A stretch of 9,756 nt of DNA from Bacteroidaceae bacterium (GTDB taxonomy: Bacteria; Bacteroidota; Bacteroidia; Bacteroidales; Bacteroidaceae): NCBI GenBank assembly GCA_017557475.1, contig JAFYYO010000165.1:1-9756 (forward strand), read 5' to 3'. The translations under genes were made by a program, and so were the position numbers. Positions within the stretch are counted from its first letter, which is position 1; every line of letters begins with the position of its first letter. Of the stretch, positions 1 through 4,287 are shown piece by piece. The notes under the pieces were generated by a model. The model was not told where the DNA came from. It did no database searches and saw only the letters and a program-made list of their open reading frames with translations.

Positions 1-7
1 AGAAACT

Positions 8-187
8 ATGAAATCATATTACAAATTTGAATTGGCAGACGCGGCAGGCGTTAATTATCGCACATTTCAGCGTTGGTTGAGCAGAAACAAGGAGAAAATG
101 GCGGAGTTGGGAGTCAGTCCCAGAAAGAAGATACTTCCTCCAAGAGCAGCGGAGTGGATTTGTCGTGAATATGGCATTGATTTGTAG
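8..187 (+). CDS. small helix-turn-helix-like protein (DUF4248-like)
   Basis: A 59-codon frame runs from ATG at 8 to TAG at 185-187. The product starts MKSYYKFELADAAGV and contains YRTFQRWL followed by a basic PRKKILPP segment, then an acidic/hydrophobic end (CREYGIDL). The order (SYxKxELA, a helix, RWL, a Pro-rich turn, a final helix) resembles the small DUF4248-type proteins common in Bacteroidales, and the first half looks like a DNA-binding helix-turn-helix. The family assignment is from memory and function is unknown. The frame is open to the left window edge, so a start upstream of position 8 cannot be excluded. No gene follows for more than a kilobase. TCACAA boxes begin just after the stop and could be its own binding sites, which is inference only. 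Confidence 0.6.
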   Translation: MKSYYKFELADAAGVNYRTFQRWLSRNKEKMAELGVSPRKKILPPRAAEWICREYGIDL

Positions 188-188
188 C

Positions 189-342
189 TGTCACAAAATC
201 ACAGTTGTCACAAGCAAAAAAAAGACAAAAGCGGTTTCGCTTATATTATATAATCAACAATTACATAATACTATTAATATAATAAGTAGATAGGATTTCG
301 CCTTTCTCTCAAAAACCGCTGTGATTTTTGTGATTTTGTGAT
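189..342. repeat. inverted repeat with TCACAA/TTGTGA boxes
   Basis: TCACAAAATCACAG at 191-204 is the reverse complement of sequence at 319-341, where the unit TGTGATTTT is tandemly duplicated (320-328 and 329-337). TGTCACAA occurs twice on the left (189-196, 206-213), and TTGTGA twice on the right (328-333, 336-341). A nested pair AGCGGTTT (230-237) / AAACCGCT (313-320) and a small hairpin AAGCG-GTTT-CGCTT (229-242) lie inside, with a very AT-rich core (243-295). It may be a terminator region, an operator cluster or a miniature element; the sequence alone does not decide. Confidence 0.55.
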
Positions 343-376
343 AGATTTTCGTAACTTTGAGATAAATCTCGAAGTT
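327..376 (+). promoter_or_regulatory. promoter-like module R0 with hairpin over the -7 box
   Basis: TTTG (327-330), 21 bases, then TAACTTTG (352-359) matches the Bacteroidetes primary sigma pattern TTTG-N19-21-TAnnTTTG. The -7 box is also inside an 11-bp stem: 353-363 pairs with 366-376 with one G:U pair and a 2-base loop. No convincing gene starts directly downstream. Confidence 0.4.
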
Positions 377-383
377 TCTCCCA

Positions 384-396
384 TTGACTTCGTCGA
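384..396 (+). repeat. 13-bp direct repeat, copy 1
   Basis: TTGACTTCGTCGA here is repeated exactly at 806-818. In both places a CTCGG word follows 17-20 bases later. It links the sequence after R0 to the sequence after R2 and suggests both derive from one longer repeat. Confidence 0.5.
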
Positions 397-471
397 CTTC
401 CGTCACGACTCGGCCAAACAAACAAGTTTGATGGCTCTCGCTGCTCCGTCAGTTCGGAAATGCTCAACAAT

Positions 472-528
472 TTTGGTATTTCCCTCACTTATTCGTAACT
501 TTACCCCCGGAAACAGAAAACGACCTAA
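472..528 (+). repeat. promoter-like repeat R1
   Basis: This 57-base unit aligns without gaps to 860-916 with 47 identical positions by my count. It contains TTTG (472-475), 20 bases, then TAACTTTA (496-503), a near match to the Bacteroidetes promoter pattern. It ends in AAACAGAAAACGACCTAA, which is identical in both copies. The possible small ORF at 544 starts 15 bases after the repeat. Confidence 0.6.
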
Positions 529-543
529 CTGTAATTAATTTAT

Positions 544-651
544 ATGAAACTCGTTCTCATTGCTTTAATTCTCAGGCTTGCTGCTTGTTTTGCCATTGCG
601 GGCATATTTTGCGCAATCGTTTATACAATTCACTTTTCCCCTGCTACATAA
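544..651 (+). CDS. possible 35-residue hydrophobic peptide
   Basis: ATG at 544 opens a 35-codon frame ending in TAA at 649-651. The peptide begins MKLVLIALILRLAACFAIAG and remains hydrophobic for nearly its whole length (one Arg at position 11, two Cys), so it could form a single membrane helix. It lies 15 bases after promoter-like repeat R1, at a distance that would give a leader of roughly 35 bases. I recognise no family. A frame this short can occur by chance in intergenic DNA, so this is a weak call. Confidence 0.2.
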   Translation: MKLVLIALILRLAACFAIAGIFCAIVYTIHFSPAT

Positions 652-660
652 TGACACTCG

Positions 661-740
661 TGATACCCACTCTGCCTAACCGCCTGTCTCTCAACAATAT
701 CATATTTATGCATAAAATATGCAGTGTGGAAGTGGGTGAT
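661..740. other. imperfect palindrome around ATGCAT
   Basis: CATATTT (701-707) and AAATATG (715-721) flank ATGCATA, giving a nearly perfect 21-base palindrome. Further out, ACCCACT (665-671) pairs with AGTGGGT (731-737), and CTGC pairs with GCAG. It may be a DNA structure or a protein-binding site. No gene is visible in it. Confidence 0.35.
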
Positions 741-777
741 TTTTGCTGCCTTGCTCACTCGAAAATACTCAAATAAA

Positions 778-823
778 TTTGGAAATCCGCTCGCTTTTTC
801 GTAGCTTGACTTCGTCGAGCTAC
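778..823 (+). repeat. promoter-like repeat R2 with hairpin
   Basis: TTTG (778-781), 20 bases, then TAGCTTGA (802-809). The interval shares CGCTCGCTTTTTCGTAGCTT with R3, at 789-808 in this copy. The -7-like box sits in a hairpin: GTAGCTTGAC (801-810) pairs with GTCGAGCTAC (814-823), with one G:U pair and a TTC loop. The second copy of TTGACTTCGTCGA is at 806-818. Confidence 0.5.
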
Positions 824-859
824 TCTTCGCTCGGAAATAAAAAGAAAAACAAGCTTTTC

Positions 860-916
860 TTTGGTATTTCGCTCGCTTTTTCGTAGCTTTGCGAGCATAA
901 ACAGAAAACGACCTAA
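860..916 (+). repeat. promoter-like repeat R3
   Basis: TTTG (860-863), 20 bases, then TAGCTTTG (884-891) is an exact fit to TTTG-N20-TAnnTTTG. GCTCGC (871-876) and GCGAGC (891-896) form an inverted pair around the -7 box. The unit is the second copy of R1 and ends with the same AAACAGAAAACGACCTAA. Only trivial reading frames follow, so if it is active it may drive a noncoding transcript. Confidence 0.55.
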
Positions 917-1214
917 GATGTTATTATAGCATCCTCATTCCTGCCAAAGAAAATGCAAAAAAACTGCGCCGAGAGTTGCGCGAGAGTGGCGGAATGAACA
1001 GACACCCTCTAAAACCCCTCTATTTCGCCCCAGAATCGATTTTCTCCCCTTGGGTGATATATTTATACCCCTGAGCCGAGAAACGCGCTTAGAAGTGCCT
1101 TAAAACGCGAAATTAAAATTCTAAGAATTTTAACTGTCAATTATTTTAAGCATTTAAGCAAATTAAGCAAGCCATTTCAAGAGAGAGAAGAGCGATGCTC
1201 GCATTGGCTATGCC
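917..1214. other. intergenic stretch, no gene seen
   Basis: I see no convincing coding frame on either strand. The clearest structure is the palindrome TTAAAATTCT-A-AGAATTTTAA at 1113-1133 (10-bp perfect arms). It is followed at about 1143-1172 by three AAGCA words in an AT-rich run. The palindrome could be an operator or a weak bidirectional terminator. Confidence 0.4.
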
Positions 1215-1331
1215 GAGGGATGATGTATGAGGGCTGATGTATGAGGGCTGAGGGATGAGGGATGAGGGATGAGGGATGAGGGCTGATGTTCGAGATAATA
1301 GATAATAGTTGAGGGATGAGGGCTGAATTTA
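1215..1331 (+). repeat. heptamer array (GAGGGAT/GAGGGCT/GATGTAT)
   Basis: Eleven consecutive 7-base units run in strict phase from 1215 to 1291: GAGGGAT, GATGTAT, GAGGGCT, GATGTAT, GAGGGCT, four GAGGGAT, GAGGGCT, GATGTTC. After a 19-base interruption with AGATAATAGATAATAG, two more units (GAGGGAT, GAGGGCT) occupy 1311-1324, and GAATTTA follows. Between 1245 and 1282 six GGG tracts are separated by 4-base loops, a canonical G-quadruplex pattern on the + strand. The array ends about 75 bases before the promoter of the TPR-ribH unit. It is not CRISPR: there are no spacers. Slippage could vary its length. Confidence 0.85.
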
Positions 1332-1407
1332 CAGGTACTTCTTGTTCATTCTGGCGGGGGTTTATTTGTAAAATAAAATGATAAACGAAAATTTTAGAGG
1401 ACTTAAT

Positions 1408-1438
1408 TTTGTTATTTGAATAAATAGTCGTATCTTTG
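1408..1438 (+). promoter_or_regulatory. Bacteroidetes-type promoter for the TPR-ribH unit
   Basis: TTTG (1408-1411), 19 bases, then TATCTTTG (1431-1438) fits the -33/-7 consensus TTTG and TAnnTTTG of the Bacteroidetes primary sigma factor. Transcription should start around 1444-1447, leaving an AT-rich leader of about 45 bases before ATG 1490. No Shine-Dalgarno is present in the leader, which is usual for the phylum. Confidence 0.75.
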
Positions 1439-1489
1439 CACGCAATTTCAAAATAGTAATTCGAAAATAATCAAATAAAAAATATCATT

Positions 1490-2161
1490 ATGTCTAAGAA
1501 AAGAAACAAAAAGCAGGTAAATGAGTTCGACGAAACTCTTGCCGCTTCGAGATCATTCTTCGAAAGAAACAAGAAAGCTATCCTCTATGGAGGTGGCGGT
1601 CTGCTGGCCATTATCATCATCGCACTCCTGGTGCATCAGTTCTACATCACTCCTCGCAACCTCCACGCTCAAGAAAGCATCTTCCCCGCACAGCAAGCTT
1701 TCCTGGACGGCAACTACGAGAAGGCTCTGAACGGTGACGGCGAGAACATGGGTTTCCTCTCTGTTGCTGACGAGTACAAGAACACGAAGGCTGGCAACCT
1801 GGCTTGCCTCTATGCCGCTAAGTGCTATGCTGCTACTGAGAAGTATCAGGAAGCTATCGATATGCTTAACAAGTTCGACGGCTGTGGCGACGCTATGATC
1901 AGCCCCGCTGCCCTCGCTCTGAAGGGCAATTGCTATGCTGAACTCGGCGAGAACGAGAAGGCTGCTGAACTGCTTCTGAAAGCTGCGAAGGAAGCTGACA
2001 ACAATACCATCAGCCCCACTTGTCTGCTGCAAGCCGGTCAGATTTTCGAGGCTCTCGGTCAGAAGGACAAGGCTCTCGACTGCTACAAGCAGATTAAGGA
2101 CAAATATCAGCAGAGCAGTCTCTTCTACGAGATTGATAAGTACATCGAAGCTGCCCAGTAA
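1490..2161 (+). CDS. membrane-anchored tetratricopeptide repeat protein
   Basis: The product has 223 residues. A basic, Lys/Arg-rich N-terminus (MSKKRNKKQ) is followed by one membrane helix at about 31-50 ([16 protein letters not shown]). The rest is soluble and made of helical repeats with TPR signatures, at about 101-134 ([19 protein letters not shown]), 138-171 ([20 protein letters not shown]) and 176-209 ([18 protein letters not shown]). The layout is like YfgM-type TPR proteins: cytoplasmic stub, one helix and an extracytoplasmic TPR scaffold for protein contacts. The partner is unknown. The start is supported by the promoter 50-80 bases upstream. Its stop shares a base with the ribH start (TAATG), so the two are probably translationally coupled, although no direct link with riboflavin synthesis is evident. 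Confidence 0.85.
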   Translation: MSKKRNKKQVNEFDETLAASRSFFERNKKAILYGGGGLLAIIIIALLVHQFYITPRNLHAQESIFPAQQAFLDGNYEKALNGDGENMGFLSVADEYKNTKAGNLACLYAAKCYAATEKYQEAIDMLNKFDGCGDAMISPAALALKGNCYAELGENEKAAELLLKAAKEADNNTISPTCLLQAGQIFEALGQKDKALDCYKQIKDKYQQSSLFYEIDKYIEAAQ

Positions 2162-2643
2162 TGGCTTCGTTTCTTCATAACCTTTCCGAATACGACATCA
2201 ACTCTGTGCCCGATGCAACAGGCATGAGAGTTGGTATCGTCGTAAGTGAGTGGAACGACAAGATTACTGGTGCTTTGCTGGAAGGTGCTTGTCAAACGCT
2301 CATCAAGCATGGTGTTCGCGAAGAGGACATCAAGGTTAAACTGGTTCCCGGAAGCTTTGAGTTGATTTATGGTGCTTCGCGCCTCGTCAACTCAGGCCTC
2401 GTAGATGCCGTCATCGCAATAGGTTGCGTCATCAAAGGCGACACGCCTCATTTCGATTATATCTGTCAAGGAACAACCCAAGGCCTTGCCGACCTGAACA
2501 AAGAAGGCAAGATTCCCGTCATCTACGGACTGCTGACCTGCAACACTTTGGAACAGGCTCAGGAACGATGCGGCGGTATGCTTGGCAACAAAGGCGACGA
2601 GTGCGCCATCACCGCCATCAAAATGGTAAGAGGCTGGGACTAA
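2161..2643 (+). CDS. ribH: 6,7-dimethyl-8-ribityllumazine synthase
   Basis: The 160-residue product has the usual length of lumazine synthase. This enzyme condenses 5-amino-6-ribitylaminouracil with 3,4-dihydroxy-2-butanone 4-phosphate in the penultimate step of riboflavin synthesis, in the cytoplasm, typically as pentamers or 60-mers. Visible motifs in order are SEWND (29-33, pyrimidine site), VPGSFEL (62-68), [13 protein letters not shown] (88-100, with the catalytic-type His97), [14 protein letters not shown] (123-136, with the phosphate-binding Arg136), and GNKGDECA (142-149). ATG 2161 overlaps the TPR stop by one base, so the genes form one unit. No other rib gene and no FMN riboswitch are seen in the window. 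A hairpin terminator follows. Confidence 0.97.
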   Translation: MASFLHNLSEYDINSVPDATGMRVGIVVSEWNDKITGALLEGACQTLIKHGVREEDIKVKLVPGSFELIYGASRLVNSGLVDAVIAIGCVIKGDTPHFDYICQGTTQGLADLNKEGKIPVIYGLLTCNTLEQAQERCGGMLGNKGDECAITAIKMVRGWD

Positions 2644-2671
2644 CCCAACTCCGAAATACAGGCAAAGAAAG

Positions 2672-2714
2672 AGCGCTGCAGGGATTCGTTTCCAAGCAGC
2701 GCTTACTTTATTTC
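2672..2714 (+). terminator. hairpin terminator after ribH
   Basis: AGCGCTGC (2672-2679) pairs perfectly with GCAGCGCT (2696-2703). GGGA and TTCC inside the loop can extend the stem. The sequence after it, TACTTTATTT, is moderately U-rich. It lies 28 bases after the ribH stop, in the position expected for a rho-independent terminator. Confidence 0.6.
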
Positions 2715-2718
2715 CTAT

Positions 2719-2904
2719 GGAGTTATAAGAGGAAGTTACGCCAGCAGAGCTGGCTGGAAGTAAAAGAGGAAGTAAACTCGCTTGCGCTCGTGGACGATAG
2801 TTCAGGGCCTTAAGGTATTGTCCAGCACAAAGTGCTTAACTTCCTGCGCAAAGCGCATAACTACCATTTTAACTTCCTTTTTAAATTCCGAAACTTCGGT
2901 TAAG
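2719..2904. repeat. array of small hairpins with GGAAGTTA/TAACTTCC spacers
   Basis: The convergent gap between ribH and ilvE is an imperfect palindrome centred near 2807. The core pair is TGGACGATA (2791-2799) with TATTGTCCA (2816-2824), one G:U. Left of it are GGAAGT words at 2731, 2756 and 2768. Right of it are TTAACTTCC (2836-2844), TAACTACC (2858-2865) and TTAACTTCC (2869-2877). Short stems sit between the words: CCAGC-AGA-GCTGG (2741-2753), AGCAC-AAA-GTGCT (2824-2836), TGCGC-AAA-GCGCA (2845-2857) and CCGAA-AC-TTCGG (2888-2899). The stem sequences differ while the spacers and the 3-base loops are kept. It resembles REP/BIME-type intergenic elements. The last hairpin may act as a weak ilvE terminator. 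Confidence 0.75.
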
Positions 2905-3927
2905 TTACTCAATCACCACTCTTGTCCAGCCGTGTTCGTCAGGCTCGATGCCGTACTGGATGTTGCGAAGCTTCTCATAAAGCTTGCGGCAAACGGGACC
3001 AGGTTGGCCGTCCTTCGAAATGATGAAACTCTGCTTGGTATCGAGGTCATCGATGCGCTCGATTGGGCTGATAACAGCGGCTGTTCCGCAAGCTCCTGCT
3101 TCCTCGAAAGTGGCAAGCTCTTCTTCGGGAATCTGACGACGCTCGACCTTCATTCCGAGGTCCATTGCCAATTGCATCAAGCTCTTATTGGTGATGCTGG
3201 GCAGGATGCTACTGCTCTTCGGAGTAACGTAGGTGTTGTTCTTGATGCCGAAGAAGTTGGCAGCGCCGCATTCGTCCATATATTTCTTTTCCTTCGCATC
3301 GAGATAGAACTCGCAACTATAGCCAAGATCGTGGGCCATCTTGTTGGCTCTGAGGCTCGCTGCATAGTTGCCGCCAACCTTATAAATGCCTGTTCCAAGA
3401 GGAGCAGAGCGGTCGTACTCGCGAATGATAACGTAAGGATTCGTTGCAAAGCCGCCTTTGAAGTACGGCCCAACTGGTGTTACGAAGATGAGGAAAAGGT
3501 ACTCGTTGGCAGGATGAACGCCAACCTGAGCGCTTGTGCCAATCAGGAGAGGACGGATATAAAGTGTTGCTCCGCTCTCGTAAGGCGGGATGAATCGCTC
3601 GTTCAGGCGTACCACTTTGTCCACCATTTCGTTGAACTTCTCCGTGGAAAGCTCGGGCATCAGGATGCCGCGGCAAGTGCTTTGCAGACGGGCTGCATTC
3701 TCATCACTACGGAAAACGCGCACCTTTCCATCGGGACAACGATAAGCCTTCAAGCCCTCGAAAGCCTCTTGGCCATAGTGCAGGCAAGTTGCAGCCATGT
3801 GAATGGGAATCGTCTCCTCGCTGCAAACCTCTATCTCACCCCATGCACCATTGCGATAATAGCAACGTACATTGTAGTCGGTCTTCATGTAACCAAACGA
3901 AAGGTTACTCCAATCTATTTCTTTCAT
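2905..3927 (-). CDS. ilvE: branched-chain amino acid aminotransferase
   Basis: The 340-residue product is a PLP-dependent fold-type IV transaminase that interconverts Leu, Ile and Val with their 2-oxo acids, using glutamate/2-oxoglutarate, in the cytoplasm. Visible hallmarks are HYGQEAFEGLKAYR (50-63), RPLLIG (125-130), GTGIYKVGGNYAASL with the Schiff-base Lys183, YMDECGAANFF (216-226) with the PLP-nitrogen-binding Glu219, and GTAAVISPI in the C-terminal part. Length and motifs fit the longer, eukaryote-like BCAT class. ATG at 3927 is the natural start. It is preceded by a repeat that places GAGGG six bases before the ATG. It is the last gene of the leftward unit after xseA-xseB, and may also have its own promoter at the end of xseB. 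Confidence 0.95.
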   Translation of the reverse strand: MKEIDWSNLSFGYMKTDYNVRCYYRNGAWGEIEVCSEETIPIHMAATCLHYGQEAFEGLKAYRCPDGKVRVFRSDENAARLQSTCRGILMPELSTEKFNEMVDKVVRLNERFIPPYESGATLYIRPLLIGTSAQVGVHPANEYLFLIFVTPVGPYFKGGFATNPYVIIREYDRSAPLGTGIYKVGGNYAASLRANKMAHDLGYSCEFYLDAKEKKYMDECGAANFFGIKNNTYVTPKSSSILPSITNKSLMQLAMDLGMKVERRQIPEEELATFEEAGACGTAAVISPIERIDDLDTKQSFIISKDGQPGPVCRKLYEKLRNIQYGIEPDEHGWTRVVIE

Positions 3928-3930
3928 AAC

Positions 3931-4001
3931 AGACCCTCACCAAACCTCTCCCTCTAAGGAGAGGCTTTTTGAATTTAATAATTTTGAATTTTGAATTAAA
4001 C
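3931..4001 (-). repeat. intergenic stem-loop repeat, copy A (before ilvE)
   Basis: The + strand reads ACCCTCACC, CCTCTCC (3945-3951), a 6-base loop, GGAGAGG (3958-3964), then CTTTTTGAATTT and a run of AATT/TTGAATT words. It aligns with copy B at 4219-4287 in the same order of blocks. On the transcribed - strand the repeat ends in GTGAGGGTCTGTT directly before the ilvE ATG. Read on the + strand, the stem is followed by CTTTTT, so it could also stop antisense transcription. Confidence 0.65.
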
Positions 4002-4017
4002 TTTGCGCCGCAAAGTT
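3999..4017. other. perfect palindrome spanning the xseB stop
   Basis: AACTTTGC (3999-4006) and GCAAAGTT (4010-4017) flank a 3-base loop. The 8-bp stem includes the xseB stop codon. It could be a short terminator or processing hairpin, or a side effect of the TAACTTTG promoter box. Confidence 0.45.
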
Positions 4018-4042
4018 ACGCCTTTTCCTCGACATTCAGCAA
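4011..4042 (-). promoter_or_regulatory. possible internal promoter for ilvE
   Basis: On the - strand, TTG (4042-4040), 21 bases, then TAACTTTG (4018-4011) resembles the Bacteroidetes promoter pattern, and the xseB stop codon forms the start of the -7 box. The transcript would begin about 75 bases before ilvE and carry the copy A stem-loop in its leader. The -33 element is only a partial match. Confidence 0.35.
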
Positions 4043-4216
4043 GGATTTGCAGTTTTTTTCTGCTTCATAGAGTTTTTCGTGACAATACTTCATCAACTTT
4101 TGGGCTTCGCGAAGTCGCTCAGCCATTTCGTCGATGCCGATATCGCCACTCTCCATTTGCTTGGCCATAGCCTCAAGATTCTGCATGGCCTGCTCGTAAG
4201 TTAGCTGTTCTTCCAT
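4016..4216 (-). CDS. xseB: exodeoxyribonuclease VII small subunit
   Basis: The 66-residue product starts MEEQLTYEQAMQNLEAMAKQ and continues MESGDIGIDEMAERLREA, the typical two-helix pattern of the XseB family (L-E-x-hydrophobic-V/A-xx-L-E-xG-xxx-L-D/E). Several small subunits bind each XseA chain to form exonuclease VII, which degrades single-stranded DNA from both ends to short acid-soluble oligonucleotides. The length is normal. The gene starts 50 bases after the xseA stop in the same direction. That gap is occupied by repeat copy B, which supplies GGGAGG seven bases before the ATG. Confidence 0.93.
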   Translation of the reverse strand: MEEQLTYEQAMQNLEAMAKQMESGDIGIDEMAERLREAQKLMKYCHEKLYEAEKNCKSLLNVEEKA

Positions 4217-4218
4217 AA

Positions 4219-4287
4219 AGATCCCTCCCGACCTCCCCGTAAAAGGGAGGCCTTTGAATTTTGGATTTAGTTATTTTGAATTGAAAC
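4219..4287 (-). repeat. intergenic stem-loop repeat, copy B (before xseB)
   Basis: The + strand reads CCCTCCC (4223-4229), CCTCCC (4232-4237), a 7-base loop, GGGAGG (4245-4250), CCTTTGAATTTT and then ATTTTGAATTGAAAC. Because CCTCCC occurs twice, GGGAGG has two alternative partners. In the mRNA (- strand) one GGGAGG lies seven bases before the xseB ATG and could be free or paired. The far end overlaps the end of xseA: the last codons (Ile-Gln-Asn-Asn-stop) are read from the AATTCAAAATAAC part of the repeat. Confidence 0.65.

Noticed and set aside
523..681. Integron attC-like core words (ACCTAAC near 524, GCCTAAC at 675-681)
   Set aside because: No matching GTTRRRY partners at proper spacing and no integrase gene are visible, so the seven-base matches are likely chance.
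338..776. Frames of about 60 codons at 338-538 and 585-776
   Set aside because: They run through repeat modules and hairpins, have no family resemblance, and the second uses a TTG start. They look like chance frames.
1215..1331. CRISPR array
   Set aside because: Units are 7 bases long and contiguous, without unique spacers, and no cas gene is nearby.
1553..2032. Antisense frame of 159 codons opposite the TPR gene
   Set aside because: It is a shadow of the TPR gene and has no recognisable motif.
2121..2161. FMN riboswitch before ribH
   Set aside because: ribH starts inside the stop of the upstream gene, and no RFN-type leader is present there or between the promoter and ATG 1490.
2782..3957. 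Open reading frame of 391 codons on the + strand opposite ilvE
   Set aside because: It is the mirror of ilvE, whose motifs are complete on the other strand, and its translation shows no recognisable family. It also runs through the hairpin array.
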